Source: Virgibacillus sp. 7505 (lineage in GTDB: Bacteria; Bacillota; Bacilli; Bacillales; Amphibacillaceae). From it: a DNA stretch of 64,000 nucleotides. Location of the stretch: NCBI RefSeq assembly GCF_002272135.1, contig NZ_NPBF01000033.1:1-64000 (forward strand), given 5' to 3'. Shown piece after piece: positions 53,592 through 63,684 of the stretch. The position numbers and the translations under genes are program-made. A model generated the notes under the pieces. That model searched no databases and was not told where the DNA came from. It saw only the letters and a program-made list of their open reading frames with translations. Numbering within the stretch: the stretch's first letter is position 1; every line of letters starts with the position of its first letter.

Positions 53592-53701
53592 TTTTGTTAT
53601 ATTACAACTCTGTTTCAATTAAACAGTTGTACCACAGCAAACATATTAATTGTCATTTTCACCCATAAAACAGACATAACAATATCTTTCTTTATAACAG
53701 A

Positions 53702-53731
53702 AAATCCCCACCTGACAGTCAGGAAGGGATT
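53702..53731 (-). terminator. Terminator of sugar porter copy 2
   Basis: AATCCC-TTCCTGA / TCAGG-T-GGGGATT stem, followed by TTCTG on the minus strand. The U-run is weak. Confidence 0.6.
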
Positions 53732-53738
53732 GTTCTAT

Positions 53739-55214
53739 TTACACTCTTTCACTTAATTCAGCTTTTTTATTCAGTTTTGGAACAGTCTTACGAATCTTTT
53801 TATTACGGAAGTCGTGTTCCAATTCCTCCAGTGTACGGTTTTTCGTTTCTGGCAGGAATTTCCGGATAAAGATAATCGCACAGACACCTAGTACAACGAA
53901 GATTAGGAAAGTACTTGATAATCCAATTGCGCTAAGCAGTACAGGGAATGTCAAACTTACAGTGAAGTTCGTCATCCAGTGGAAGAATACAGCTATTCCC
54001 ATTCCCATTCCGCGAATACGGGAAGGGAAGATTTCAGATAGCATCAGCCACGTAACCGGGGAAACAGCCCCTTGCTGGAATCCTAAGAATGTAACCGTAA
54101 GTCCCAGTACCATATATGGCAGCGCAGGACTACCCTCAAAGAAGGTTGTGACGATGGTAAGCAAAAGCAATGCACTTGTCGTTCCGATGAACCCGATTGT
54201 AAGCATCGGTCTCCGGCGAACCTTACCTAATAACCAAATACCGAAAATAGCGGCAGCAACGGAAATGATACCATTTGCGATATTACCTATAAGTGCCGCA
54301 TCACGGCCTAATCCGGTTTCACTTAAAATCTGCGTACCATAATACATGATAGAGTTAACACCAGTTATTTGCTGGATGACACCAATACCCAAACCGATCA
54401 GCACAATGTTTCTGATCCAAGGGATAGTCAAATCTTTAAAGGAAGCTTTATCCAGCTTCTTCTCTCTTTCAACAGTTTTCTTAATTTGTTCAATTTCCTG
54501 TTTCGCACGGTTTTTACGGCGAATCTTCAATAAGATTTGAAAAGCGGTCTTCAGCATACCTTGCTGTGCAAGCCATCTTGGGCTTTCCGGCATGACAAGC
54601 ATACCGAACCATAAGACAAGTGCAGGAATTGTTGCAATAACAAGCATATAACGCCAGATATGAGCTGTATCTCCGAACATGTTTCCAAGAAATGCGTTAG
54701 AAGAATAAGCAATCAGCTGGCCAGTAACGATCATCAGATCATTGATTGTAACCATTTTTCCTCTTGATTCAGATGGAGATACTTCAGCTAGATAAGCTGG
54801 AACTGTTACGGATGCCCCACCGACAGCCAAACCGAGCAAGACTCGGAAGACAATCATCGTCTCCGTATTTGGTGCGAATGAACAGCCTAAAGTTGCAATA
54901 AAGAATAAGACAGCTAAATATAAAATGACGCGACGGCGGCCAATTTTATCTGCCAGCTTCCCGCCGGATACAGCACCAAATGCAGCTCCTAGAAGCAAGG
55001 AACTTGCTACCATCCCTTCCGTTAACGGTGTCAGATTCAACTGATCCTCCTGACCCATGAAAGGCAATGCCCCATTGATTACACCTGTATCATAACCGAA
55101 TAATAATCCACCAAAAGTGGAAATGAATGCGATCAGTCTCAATCTTCGTTTCGAACTTCGACCATCATCCTCCATTTGAGGGACTTGCCCTTGTCCGTTA
55201 GCTTGTTTGTCCAT
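53739..55214 (-). CDS. Sugar porter family MFS transporter (copy 2)
   Basis: A 491-residue sugar porter nearly co-linear with copy 1 and the same length; most of the protein matches residue for residue, differing mainly in the central cytoplasmic loop and the N-terminal tail. It has the same [30 protein letters not shown] and [12 protein letters not shown] motifs. The start ATG follows GGAGGAGAGAGAAAG. A recent local duplication is likely. Each copy has its own promoter region, so dosage or different inducers are possible reasons to keep both. Confidence 0.9.
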   Translation of the reverse strand: MDKQANGQGQVPQMEDDGRSSKRRLRLIAFISTFGGLLFGYDTGVINGALPFMGQEDQLNLTPLTEGMVASSLLLGAAFGAVSGGKLADKIGRRRVILYLAVLFFIATLGCSFAPNTETMIVFRVLLGLAVGGASVTVPAYLAEVSPSESRGKMVTINDLMIVTGQLIAYSSNAFLGNMFGDTAHIWRYMLVIATIPALVLWFGMLVMPESPRWLAQQGMLKTAFQILLKIRRKNRAKQEIEQIKKTVEREKKLDKASFKDLTIPWIRNIVLIGLGIGVIQQITGVNSIMYYGTQILSETGLGRDAALIGNIANGIISVAAAIFGIWLLGKVRRRPMLTIGFIGTTSALLLLTIVTTFFEGSPALPYMVLGLTVTFLGFQQGAVSPVTWLMLSEIFPSRIRGMGMGIAVFFHWMTNFTVSLTFPVLLSAIGLSSTFLIFVVLGVCAIIFIRKFLPETKNRTLEELEHDFRNKKIRKTVPKLNKKAELSERV

Positions 55215-55297
55215 CTTTCTCTCTCCTCCATTTTTTGCATATGTCTGTTGCAAAAACAAACAATGCTTTCACCCATGATTTATATGGTAGGAGTTAT

Positions 55298-55324
55298 ATA
55301 CCCGTATTTTATTAATATAATCAC
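55298..55324 (-). promoter_or_regulatory. Sigma-B-like promoter, sugar porter copy 2
   Basis: GTGATT-N15-GGGTAT on the minus strand, with the surrounding sequence (GGGTATATAACT) shared with copy 1. Confidence 0.4.
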
Positions 55325-55384
55325 ATTCAAACATTACAATATTTGGTTTTGTACATGAAAGAGGTCTTATAGAGTTCTATAGAC

Positions 55385-55852
55385 TTACCATAGATTTTTG
55401 GTCATAGTTACAGTTTCCATGTGAATTCCATTGGGCTTTACGACTGTTTCACTGTCGGTTATATGAAATTCATTCTTTTTGTATAAATTGATATTTCTTA
55501 TTTCTGACAGCCTCACCTGACAGCAAAGCACAGCAAAATCATAGGCTGCTGCATAATCTTCTAATGCCTGAAGCAGCTGTCCTGCTATTCCTCGGCCTCT
55601 TTCTTCTGGACATACAGACAGGCGAAAGAAATATATAGCATCGTCCTGTTCTTTAAAACGGACGGTTCATACAGCTGATTCACCCCGCCAGTATAAGAAG
55701 GCTTTCTCATTCTCATTTAAACAAGTTCTGATCGAGTCCGCTTTTTCACTTAAAGCACTGGAAGGAAGCGCCTTATGTCTATAATCCTCAAATGCAGTAA
55801 GCATGACACGATGGATTACCGATGCATCCTCAGGTGTTGCCAAAGTAATCAT
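55385..55852 (-). pseudogene. GNAT N-acetyltransferase interrupted by one in-frame TGA
   Basis: A reading frame of 155 codons starts with ATG (behind AAAGGAGGTCTACC) and would end at TAA 55385-55387, but it contains one TGA at 55667-55669, codon 62. The first part (TLATPEDASVIHRVML) and the second (RLSVCPEERGRGIAGQLLQALE, with acetyl-CoA motif RGRGIA) together make a full-length GNAT domain in one frame. A single-base change, such as GGA to TGA, or a sequencing error would explain it. The two halves are otherwise intact, so decay is recent. Confidence 0.85.
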
Positions 55853-56114
55853 GGTAGACCTCCTTTGTTGACATACATGAAATTTTGAACTGCAGTCGAA
55901 TTCCAGCACACACATTTACCCAGATAAATGGAAAAGCAGAAAACAACACTGAGTTGGGAAATAAAAACTTATTCGATAGCCATTAGGTGATAAAAATTGT
56001 TTCTTTCATTATATAAACAAGTGAAACTTCCCCTCATTTTCCCAATACCGGAATTCTAGTTTATATTTTACAATTTAATAGAATTACTCATTTATCGATA
56101 GGAGGAAATATAAA

Positions 56115-56720
56115 ATGAAGAAAAGTAAAATCTTAACGCTCTTTTTTATCAGTCTCGCAATGGTGTTCGCATTATCTGTCTACCTGCAGCCCTCTAAAGT
56201 CCAAGCGGCCACTGCCAACACACCTGTTGTCTTTGTTCATGGTTTAACTGGCTCCGATTCAAATTTCTATTTCATTGAGAGATACCTGCAGGGGCAAGGC
56301 TGGTCAGAAGATGAACTTTATTCTATTGATCTTCCAAGCAAGCAAGGGCACCAAGAATTGAATTCAACTGCCATAAAAGGATTTGTCGATGATGTACTAG
56401 AGGAAACAGGCAGTGACAAAGTTAATATCGTAGCCCATAGTATGGGTGGAGCGAACAGTCTGTATTACATATTGAATAAAGGCGGAAGTGACAAAGTAGA
56501 TAAACTGGTAACGCTTGGAGGGGCAAATAGACTGACAACCAGCGCTGCACCTGCTGGTATAGATACTACTTCTATCTATTCTACAAGTGACTATATCGTG
56601 AACCCGTCTCTTTCTATCCTATCTGGTGCGGATAATATCCGAATTTACGGTGTATCTCACATCGGCCTTTTAAACAGCTATCAAGTAAATGGCCATATTA
56701 AAGCGGCTCTTCAAAATTAA
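56115..56720 (+). CDS. Secreted triacylglycerol lipase (LipA/LipB type)
   Basis: A 201-residue extracellular lipase. The signal peptide (KKSKILTLFFISLAMVFALSV) ends near VQAA, giving a mature protein of about 170 residues, the size of the minimal B. subtilis LipA family. VVFVHGLTGSDSNF precedes the nucleophile in VAHSMGGANS; the usual Gly at the first position of the elbow is Ala, a hallmark of this family. The late His is in GVSHIGLL. The ATG follows GATAGGAGGAAATATAAA. It degrades esters outside the cell. Confidence 0.93.
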   Translation: MKKSKILTLFFISLAMVFALSVYLQPSKVQAATANTPVVFVHGLTGSDSNFYFIERYLQGQGWSEDELYSIDLPSKQGHQELNSTAIKGFVDDVLEETGSDKVNIVAHSMGGANSLYYILNKGGSDKVDKLVTLGGANRLTTSAAPAGIDTTSIYSTSDYIVNPSLSILSGADNIRIYGVSHIGLLNSYQVNGHIKAALQN

Positions 56721-56737
56721 AAGACTTCTGTATGCAA

Positions 56738-56788
56738 AATAAGCCTTCCTGCCGTTTGTAAGAACAAACGGCCAGGAAGGCTTATTTA
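56738..56788. terminator. Long bidirectional terminator, lipase / IscA-like gene
   Basis: AAATAAGCCTTCCTG-CCGTTTGT and its complement ACAAACGG-C-CAGGAAGGCTTATTT form a stem of more than 20 bp between converging genes. Confidence 0.93.
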
Positions 56789-56792
56789 TGCA

Positions 56793-57152
56793 TCAGCAAT
56801 TCTCAGGCGTACCAGCATTCGTCGCTGTCTTGAAGGATGAACCGCATCCGCAGCTGACGATGGCGTTTGGGTTATCGATCGTGAACCCGCCGCCCATCAT
56901 ATTCTGTTTGAAATCGATCGTCGTGCCTTGGATGACCGGAATGTCCATAGAACGGATGATGACCGGGATATCGTTGACCTCTTCGAATGTATCCAACTCT
57001 TCATTCTTTTCGTATTCAAAGCCGAGACTGTAGGAAAGGCCGCTGCAGCCGCCGCCTTTTACGCCAAAGCGCAGCAAAACAGTTTCTGCTTCTTCTTCCT
57101 TCATCATTTCCTTGATCTGAAGGCTCGCACTGTCGGTAATATTCAATACCAT
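56793..57152 (-). CDS. yutM: HesB/IscA-type iron-sulfur carrier (YutM)
   Basis: A 119-residue A-type carrier. The three conserved cysteines are in KGGGCSGLSY and SCGCGSSF, the latter near the C-terminus. It is thought to receive Fe-S clusters from SufU/SufB and pass them to targets. The ATG follows GGGGAGGTAACCTAAC. Neighbouring dapF, yuzB and yutI are in the B. subtilis order; the NifU-like YutI nearby also has an Fe-S role. Confidence 0.9.
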   Translation of the reverse strand: MVLNITDSASLQIKEMMKEEEAETVLLRFGVKGGGCSGLSYSLGFEYEKNEELDTFEEVNDIPVIIRSMDIPVIQGTTIDFKQNMMGGGFTIDNPNAIVSCGCGSSFKTATNAGTPENC

Positions 57153-57210
57153 GTTAGGTTACCTCCCCATTCTAATCTTACTGTAAGTATACGCTCCTAT
57201 ACGCTGATGC

Positions 57211-58074
57211 TCAAGCACTGTGCTCCCAGTGAAAAATACCAGATACAGTCTTCTCGGCAGCACCGCGCATCCAGACGGAACCATCTTTTTCCCAGCGGAT
57301 GAACAGATCGCCGCCGCTAAGATGCACGGTTACCTCTTCTCCGTATGGTGCTTTGCCATTTTGAATGGCTGCAACAACTGCTGCACAAGCGCCAGTACCG
57401 CATGCCTGGGTGACACCAGAGCCGCGTTCCCATACACGGAAATGCAATTCTTTCTCGGAAACCATTTCGATGAACTCTACGTTAACACCTTCTGGGAATC
57501 TGGGATCATTGGTAATAACCGGACCCTGCGTATAAAGCGGTGCTTCCTCAATGTTATCGACAAAGAATACGGCGTGTGGATTGCCCATGCTCACTGCTGT
57601 GAGTTGAAGCTGTTCTTCACCTGCTTCAAAAGCTTCGTTGACGACTTCCTGACCAGTCTCACCTAGCATCGGAATCAATTCACGCTGTAAAATCGGTGCT
57701 CCCATATCAACTGTCACTTCATGTACATGCTCTTTTGTGCCATGGACTTGCGCTTCTACTAGGCCTGCCTTCGTCTGAATCGTGAATGTATCATTTTCTA
57801 CCAGACCGTTCTCATAAGCATATTTGGCAACACAGCGCAGGCCGTTACCGCAATTCATCGCTTCAGAGCCGTCCAGATTGAAAATACGCATGCCTACGTC
57901 ACATGTTTCGCTTGGATGGATGAGGATCAAGCCGTCAGATCCGATTCCGGTATTCCTGTCTGCAACAGCAATCGCAAGCGGTGCGAGCATGTCCTCCTCG
58001 AGCTGGAATTGAAAGAGATTCACGAAAATGTAGCTGTTTTTTAAACCATGCAGTTTTACAAAAGGTATATCCAT
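57211..58074 (-). CDS. dapF: Diaminopimelate epimerase
   Basis: A 287-residue PLP-independent racemase making meso-diaminopimelate for lysine and peptidoglycan. The two catalytic cysteines are in AMNCGNGLRC and GVTQACGTGACA. The substrate-binding entry is unusual: HGLKNSYIFVN where most DapF have HGLGND. The start ATG was placed at MDIPF because GAGGAGAAATGACA is at good distance; an ATG two codons earlier is possible. It is the YutL type of Bacillus. Confidence 0.93.
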   Translation of the reverse strand: MDIPFVKLHGLKNSYIFVNLFQFQLEEDMLAPLAIAVADRNTGIGSDGLILIHPSETCDVGMRIFNLDGSEAMNCGNGLRCVAKYAYENGLVENDTFTIQTKAGLVEAQVHGTKEHVHEVTVDMGAPILQRELIPMLGETGQEVVNEAFEAGEEQLQLTAVSMGNPHAVFFVDNIEEAPLYTQGPVITNDPRFPEGVNVEFIEMVSEKELHFRVWERGSGVTQACGTGACAAVVAAIQNGKAPYGEEVTVHLSGGDLFIRWEKDGSVWMRGAAEKTVSGIFHWEHSA

Positions 58075-58134
58075 TGTCATTTCTCCTCTACTATGAAAAA
58101 AGCCATGGCCTGCGAAATGCAGACGCACGGCCAA

Positions 58135-58371
58135 TTAAAATAACGGATTTTCTTCGATGAACTTGTAGACGTTTTCGACAAGCTCATCAGGTGTCTCAGC
58201 TGTCACCGGTTCGCCATTTACGAGTGCGAACATGTGCTGGGCACAAATGCCGCAAAAGCTTGTACAGCCATATTCTATCACATCAAGGCCTGGGTCACTG
58301 TCCAGCTTCTCAAAAGCTGCCTGCGAGCCGGAGGCCAGATTGTTAACACAAAATTCAATGATCGGATTCAT
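58135..58371 (-). CDS. yuzB: UPF0349 protein YuzB
   Basis: A 78-residue protein with [21 protein letters not shown] and [15 protein letters not shown]. The Cys pattern CxxFCGxC suggests a metal or Fe-S/thiol function, but none is established. The start before NPIIEFC was chosen by family and by GGAGATGAGCGGG upstream. It is between dapF and yuzD, as in B. subtilis. Confidence 0.88.
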   Translation of the reverse strand: MNPIIEFCVNNLASGSQAAFEKLDSDPGLDVIEYGCTSFCGICAQHMFALVNGEPVTAETPDELVENVYKFIEENPLF

Positions 58372-58444
58372 CCCGCTCATCTCCTATTCTAGGATGTAAC
58401 ACTATCAAGTGATAATCCTACCATAAGGCGGGATATCAGCACAA

Positions 58445-58756
58445 CTAGGTTGCGCTGACTGTTTCAACAGCTTTCGTGACTGCCTTAAGGGAAATGATTC
58501 CTTCCCCGGCTATTTCATCATTGACAAGAACAACTGGATAGAACAAATCCTCTTCTATTACCTTCGCAGCGAATTGTTTGTGCTTTTCTTCATCAGGCGG
58601 CTCATTGATGTCAATGTACTCGAATCGAAACTGTTTGTTTTCGAACTTCCTTGCCAATGCGGCCTGCAGCCATTCATACGTGTCCTTGGAGCTTGGTGCA
58701 TTCACACAGCTTGCACAGATAATATCAGCTCCATAAACGGTAATAGTAGTGGTCAT
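58445..58756 (-). CDS. yuzD: YuzD-like thioredoxin-fold protein (DUF1462)
   Basis: A 103-residue protein with the thioredoxin-like entry VYGADIICASCVNAPSSK, where CASC forms a CxxC site, and a cis-Pro-type region LFYPVVLVNDEIAGEG. A redox or metal-carrier role is possible but unproven. It is transcribed away from yutI. Confidence 0.87.
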   Translation of the reverse strand: MTTTITVYGADIICASCVNAPSSKDTYEWLQAALARKFENKQFRFEYIDINEPPDEEKHKQFAAKVIEEDLFYPVVLVNDEIAGEGIISLKAVTKAVETVSAT

Positions 58757-58913
58757 CCAGCTCCATCCTCTCGTATACTGATAGCTTCAGTTTACCGTAA
58801 CAATCACGATGTTGGAATTTATTTTTTAATTGATAGAATTTCTCAGTTAGCCAGCGTGGATTTTTTGCCCGAAAGGATTTATAATGAATATATAATCGTA
58901 AGGGGGATAATGG

Positions 58914-59138
58914 ATGATGGAAAACCAAGTACAAGAAGTTTTGAATAAATTGCGTCCATTCTTGCTGCGTGATGGCGGCGACGTCGAGCTAGTCGATGTT
59001 GATGAAGGTATCGTGCGTCTGCGTCTTATGGGAGCATGCGGCAACTGCCCAAGCTCTACGATCACATTGAAAGCCGGAATTGAACGTGCCTTGATGGCAG
59101 AAGTTCCTGGAGTCCGTGAGATCGAGCAAGTATTCTAA
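58914..59138 (+). CDS. yutI: NifU-like (NFU) iron-sulfur scaffold YutI
   Basis: A 74-residue NFU domain alone. [19 protein letters not shown] and the CxxC in [15 protein letters not shown] are conserved; the two cysteines of a dimer bind a 4Fe-4S cluster. The start is ATG 58914 or the next codon, behind TAAGGGGGATA. It has its own terminator. Confidence 0.92.
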   Translation: MMENQVQEVLNKLRPFLLRDGGDVELVDVDEGIVRLRLMGACGNCPSSTITLKAGIERALMAEVPGVREIEQVF

Positions 59139-59147
59139 TACATTGAT

Positions 59148-59187
59148 AGAACCACGGAAGAGTGAAAGCTTTCCCGTGGTTCTTTAT
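59148..59187 (+). terminator. yutI terminator
   Basis: AGAACCACGG / CCGTGGTTCT stem, followed by TTTATTTAT. Confidence 0.82.
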
Positions 59188-59221
59188 TTATACGCAAGAC
59201 ATTCCATAAACGACAATGATA

Positions 59222-59256
59222 AACCCACAGAAATCATCCGGTTTCTGTGGGTTTTG
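59222..59256 (-). terminator. thrB (threonine operon) terminator
   Basis: AAACCCACAGAAA / TTTCTGTGGGTTT with an eight-base loop lies after the thrB stop. The T-run on the minus strand is short. Confidence 0.82.
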
Positions 59257-60159
59257 TTAAGCTTCAATAGCCAACTCGACTGCGCAGCTCCCTTCGGCAG
59301 CACAAGAAAGCAAAAGCCATTCAAATTCAGGATACAATTTCTGATAGTGTGAATGAACCGCATCCGCTCGGGCTTCATCAACTAAAGCAATCATTGTCGG
59401 CCCAGCTCCGCTTAAATAGACACCATATGCTGCTTCCTGAAGTGAGTCCGCGATTTTCTTATAATGTGGAATCATTGACTGCCTGTAAGGCTGATGGAAA
59501 AGATCCTTCGTCAACATCTCTCCGAGCAGCTCCCAGTTTTGCTGCAGCAAAGCAGCAACAGCTACATTCGCAATGCCACTTGCCTTCACAGCGTCTTTAT
59601 ACAGGAGCTGTTCTGGAAGAACTGCTCTGGCATCTGATGTTGCGAGCTCGAATGAAGGAATAACTGCCAGGAAGCGTACATCCTTAATCGGGGTCTGCAC
59701 ATAATGGACTTTGTCATCATAATAGCCGATTACACACCCACCTAAAATGGATGGTGCTGCGTTATCAGGATGTCCTTCCAAACTGACAGCGATATCGAGC
59801 TTTTCTTCATCACTCAACTGAAGCGCCAAAAGACAATCAGCAAGTTCAATTCCTGCGACAAGGGCGGTCGCACTGCTGCCTAATCCTCTAGCCAGCGGAA
59901 TATCACTACTCATTCGGACTGTACATGCCGGCAGATCACTATATCCATAGCGATCCGCAACATAAATGGCCGTTTCATAGATCATATTGTCCTTACCTGC
60001 CGGAAGTCCTTGTACAGCTTCCGACATCGGAATGAATTCCCACTCTGATCCAGGCTGGACTTCCAGCTCCAAATACAGATCTAAAGCGATCCCAACTGAA
60101 TCGAATCCTGGTCCGATATTGGCGGTGCTTGCGGGTACGCTTATTTGCCAGCGTTTCAT
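59257..60159 (-). CDS. thrB: Homoserine kinase
   Basis: A 300-residue GHMP kinase. VPASTANIGPGFDSVG begins the fold, the phosphate loop is PLARGLGSSATALVAG, and the third motif is YGVYLSGAGPTMIAL. It phosphorylates homoserine with ATP on the way to threonine. The start overlaps the thrC stop by one base. It is the last gene of hom-thrC-thrB. Confidence 0.95.
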   Translation of the reverse strand: MKRWQISVPASTANIGPGFDSVGIALDLYLELEVQPGSEWEFIPMSEAVQGLPAGKDNMIYETAIYVADRYGYSDLPACTVRMSSDIPLARGLGSSATALVAGIELADCLLALQLSDEEKLDIAVSLEGHPDNAAPSILGGCVIGYYDDKVHYVQTPIKDVRFLAVIPSFELATSDARAVLPEQLLYKDAVKASGIANVAVAALLQQNWELLGEMLTKDLFHQPYRQSMIPHYKKIADSLQEAAYGVYLSGAGPTMIALVDEARADAVHSHYQKLYPEFEWLLLSCAAEGSCAVELAIEA

Positions 60160-61214
60160 TACATCCGCTCCCTGATGGCGTCTGCAATCACCTGTTCTTC
60201 GTTCGGGAGGACAACCGGCTTGATAGTACTGTATTCTATTGCTGTATTCGGATCCTTCAATCCGTTTCCAGTCAGTACACTAACGACTGTTGCACCTTTG
60301 GGCACCTCACCTTGCTCCAACGCCTTCAGCAGTCCAGCGAATGAAGCACAGGATCCTGGTTCAGCGAAAATTCCTTCCTCACGGGCGATTTTTTGATAAG
60401 CAGCGATAATCTGCACATCTGTCACTTCATCGATTGTCCCGCCTGATTCATCTCTTGCAGCGGTTGCTTTCTGCCAGCTTGCAGGATTACCAATACGTAT
60501 GGCAGTACCGACTGTTTCCGGATTGTCGAACACCCTATCATGCACAATCGGAGCTGCTCCGCTTGCTTGGTAGCCTTTCAGTACTGGAAGACTGTATCCT
60601 TTTTCTAGTTCATATTCCTTGAAACCTTTCCAGTAAGCACTAATGTTACCTGCATTGCCAACCGGAATGAAGAGATAATCCGGCGCTTGTCCCAGTTGTT
60701 CGCACAGCTCGAAGGCCGCTGTCTTCTGTCCTTCGAGACGATATGGATTGACAGAATTTACGAGTGCTACCGGCTCGGTTTCACTTAAATGCCGTACAAC
60801 ACGCAGTGCATCATCAAAATTGCCTTCGATTGAGAAAATTTCCGCTCCGTACATGACAGCCTGTGCCAGTTTCCCTTGTGCAATTTTACCTTCTGGAATG
60901 ACGACGAAGCAGCGCATACCAGCACGGGCTGCATATGCAGCTGCTGAAGCAGATGTATTGCCTGTGGAAGCACAGATGACTGCTTTCGCCCCTGCCTCTT
61001 TTGCCTTGGCAATGGCCATGACCATACCGCGATCCTTGAAGCTTCCCGTCGGGTTCGCTCCTTCGATTTTCGCATAGGCCTCGATACCATACGCTGCTGA
61101 CAGCTTTTCAAGTTTTACTAAAGGTGTATTTCCTTCTCCTAAACTTAATGCTGGCGTTTCCTCTGATATCGGTAAATGATTTTTATAAGCTTCTAAAAGA
61201 CCTTTCCATCCCAT
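60159..61214 (-). CDS. thrC: Threonine synthase
   Basis: A 351-residue PLP enzyme converting phosphohomoserine to threonine. The PLP lysine is in [11 protein letters not shown], the phosphate-binding loop [11 protein letters not shown], and a Ser/Gly loop [17 protein letters not shown]. The start ATG before GWKGLLEAY follows GGAGAGGATTGAGAAGC; a TTG three codons earlier (overlapping hom) is possible. It is the short, bacterial type. Confidence 0.95.
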   Translation of the reverse strand: MGWKGLLEAYKNHLPISEETPALSLGEGNTPLVKLEKLSAAYGIEAYAKIEGANPTGSFKDRGMVMAIAKAKEAGAKAVICASTGNTSASAAAYAARAGMRCFVVIPEGKIAQGKLAQAVMYGAEIFSIEGNFDDALRVVRHLSETEPVALVNSVNPYRLEGQKTAAFELCEQLGQAPDYLFIPVGNAGNISAYWKGFKEYELEKGYSLPVLKGYQASGAAPIVHDRVFDNPETVGTAIRIGNPASWQKATAARDESGGTIDEVTDVQIIAAYQKIAREEGIFAEPGSCASFAGLLKALEQGEVPKGATVVSVLTGNGLKDPNTAIEYSTIKPVVLPNEEQVIADAIRERM

Positions 61215-61219
61215 GCTTC

Positions 61220-62515
61220 TCAATCCTCTCCGTCTACACGATAGCAGCTGATGACGCGTTTCACGACGTTCAATTGCTCCAGCTGCTGTATGCTGTTTTC
61301 GATTTGCTGCTTGCTGTGTTTATGTGTCACCATGACAACTTCTGCTGTTTTTGATTTGGAATGCGGCAGCTGGAGGATTTTCGCAAACGAGACATCCTGG
61401 CCTGCAAAGACATTTGTGACGGCATGGAATGCACCTGTCTGATCCTCTGCTTCAACACGAATGAAATATTTGGCGTGCTTTTCTGTATTATCCTTTAAAG
61501 CAGTTTTATATTGCGGCTGCACATATGCCTTTCCACTGACTCCTAAGCGAATATTCTTGATGACCTCCATAAGATCCGATACGACTGCTGTCGCTGTTGG
61601 CAGACCGCCAGCTCCCGGACCATAAAACATCGTCTCCCCGACAGCGTGCCCATACACATAAACGGCATTGAACTCATTCTTCACTTGTGCCAGCGGATGT
61701 GCTTCCGGCAGCAAAGTAGGCTCGACGCTGACTTCGACTTTTCCCTCATCAATTGCAGCGATACCGATCAGCTTCACAATATAGCCGAGTTTTCCTGCAA
61801 ACTCGATATCTTCCTGCGAGATGGAAGTGATACCAGCAACTTGGACATCACTATATGCAACTGGCATCTTGAAGGCCAAGTTCGCCAGCAAAGTCATCTT
61901 ACGGGCTGCATCCAGACCTTCTACATCCGACGTTGGATCAGCTTCGGCAAATCCAAGTGCCTGCGCTTCCTCCAGCACTGTTTCAAAGGATAGGTTTTCA
62001 TCTGTCATTTTCGTAAGGATGAAATTCGTCGTTCCATTGACGATTCCCATCACTTTCTCAATTTTATCTGAAGCAAGACCGTCACTGAGTGAACGAAGAA
62101 TCGGTATGCCGCCGGCCACACTAGCCTCGTAATAAATATCGGTACCATATTCCTGAGACAGTGTAAACAGCTTATCACCATGCTCTGCCATCAAGTCTTT
62201 ATTGGCTGTCACGATATGTTTTCGATTCCGGATGCCACGTTCCAGCAGCTGAAATGTATCTTCCATCCCGCCCATCACTTCCACAATGATATCAATGTCC
62301 GGGTTATCTGTAATATCAGCGGCTTCCGTCGTAAGGATGGAAGCATCCCTGATATATTCCCGCTTCTTCTCCTTATCCTTGACGAGCACTTTCGCTACTT
62401 CCACTTCACAGCCGAGCTGATATCGAATCTGTTCCTGGTGATCCTGCAAAATTTGAACCACACCGCTTCCAACTGTGCCAAGGCCGCATAAGCCGATTTG
62501 TATCCTTTGTTTCAT
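61220..62515 (-). CDS. hom: Homoserine dehydrogenase
   Basis: A 431-residue enzyme reducing aspartate semialdehyde to homoserine. The N-terminal NAD(P) fold is [14 protein letters not shown], the catalytic part has [14 protein letters not shown] and [11 protein letters not shown], and a C-terminal ACT domain ([21 protein letters not shown]) would allow threonine feedback. The ATG lies after AGGAGGCTGAGTGAG. Confidence 0.96.
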   Translation of the reverse strand: MKQRIQIGLCGLGTVGSGVVQILQDHQEQIRYQLGCEVEVAKVLVKDKEKKREYIRDASILTTEAADITDNPDIDIIVEVMGGMEDTFQLLERGIRNRKHIVTANKDLMAEHGDKLFTLSQEYGTDIYYEASVAGGIPILRSLSDGLASDKIEKVMGIVNGTTNFILTKMTDENLSFETVLEEAQALGFAEADPTSDVEGLDAARKMTLLANLAFKMPVAYSDVQVAGITSISQEDIEFAGKLGYIVKLIGIAAIDEGKVEVSVEPTLLPEAHPLAQVKNEFNAVYVYGHAVGETMFYGPGAGGLPTATAVVSDLMEVIKNIRLGVSGKAYVQPQYKTALKDNTEKHAKYFIRVEAEDQTGAFHAVTNVFAGQDVSFAKILQLPHSKSKTAEVVMVTHKHSKQQIENSIQQLEQLNVVKRVISCYRVDGED

Positions 62516-62603
62516 CTCACTCAGCCTCCTGTCCACCTCAAATAAACAAATGTTTTTATATAAAGGACATTATAACTCTATCAATCTGCTATCGCAACCA
62601 ACT

Positions 62604-63560
62604 TTACAAATATTTTTCCAATATCGGTATCTCAAGAGTATGCGCATCGACTTGCATACGGTCGAATAATCCGCTTAGACGTTGCTCATACTTGCTTTGC
62701 TGCATGATGAGAGTTTCATACGCTTTTCCAGTCAGACCTTTCTCCATCTGATCGTACAGATGAAGCGGCATGATCAATCTGGCATACAGCAGCCGCATTC
62801 CGAAAACAGAGAGCGGCCGCTGCTGCATATAAGACTGCAGAAATTCAGCCGTTTCCCCTTCCTCCTTCTTACAAAAGGCAGTCCTTGTGAATTCTGCCAG
62901 GTCACGAGCTGGATGGTCATAAATGATGTTATGAGGCAGCACATATGTATCTGCCAGTTCAGAACCGTATTTGGTGAATACCGTGGTCGGCTGATCATAG
63001 TCCGTGAAACGGAATTCATTGCTTGTTTCATTCAGATATTGGATGGCAAGCTCTGTCCTGCCGATAACATAGTGAAAGGTATCCAGGAATACCCGTTCTT
63101 CATGGACAAGCGGCCGTTTCTGATACATGTTTGAATAAAGCCTTTCTGCCTGCGACAGACGAGCAGTCCAAAGATCACTCCATTTTCCGTAGCTGGAGAG
63201 TGTATCAGGCGCAAATGGACATCCGGCACCCAGCTGATGAAATGCTGCCAGCTCTGTCCCATGCGCATCAAGACCCCTTGGATAAGGCGGCGGCATTTCC
63301 ACTACGAGATACGCCGTATTTTCATAGACCGTCAATATCTGTCCATCCGTTGTCAGCATTGGCTGCGCAAGACGGGGAAAACCTGCCTCTTGCATATAAA
63401 CAGTGATAGCAGCCAATTCATAATAACTGTCTTGATCCGTCCTTGCTGGTATAATGACATATAATCGATCTGTTGTCTGATATGCGTGATAATTCCGGTA
63501 GGATACCGGCTTGCCGCTAAAACCTGGAATATATTGCTGCATCAACTGCAACACGAGCAA
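62604..63560 (-). CDS. yutH: Spore coat-associated kinase-like protein YutH
   Basis: A 318-residue protein of the CotS/YutH group with a protein-kinase-like (APH) fold. The N-terminal lobe is degenerate; the region FTDYDQPTTVFTKYGSELADTYVLPHNIIYDHPARDLAEFTRTA replaces the canonical HGD catalytic loop, so activity is doubtful. In B. subtilis YutH is a coat-associated protein encoded just before yutG and hom, as here. The ATG follows AGGAGGTGTTTGCTC. Confidence 0.87.
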   Translation of the reverse strand: MLVLQLMQQYIPGFSGKPVSYRNYHAYQTTDRLYVIIPARTDQDSYYELAAITVYMQEAGFPRLAQPMLTTDGQILTVYENTAYLVVEMPPPYPRGLDAHGTELAAFHQLGAGCPFAPDTLSSYGKWSDLWTARLSQAERLYSNMYQKRPLVHEERVFLDTFHYVIGRTELAIQYLNETSNEFRFTDYDQPTTVFTKYGSELADTYVLPHNIIYDHPARDLAEFTRTAFCKKEEGETAEFLQSYMQQRPLSVFGMRLLYARLIMPLHLYDQMEKGLTGKAYETLIMQQSKYEQRLSGLFDRMQVDAHTLEIPILEKYL

Positions 63561-63684
63561 ACACCTCCTATCTCATTTTATGATGCATATGTAAGAAACA
63601 TGTTCCAGTACTGATGGTTGGCGCATAGGCTAGAAGGGTATACTGCTAAACAGAGAATCATACATAGGAAAGTGAAGTGATCTT

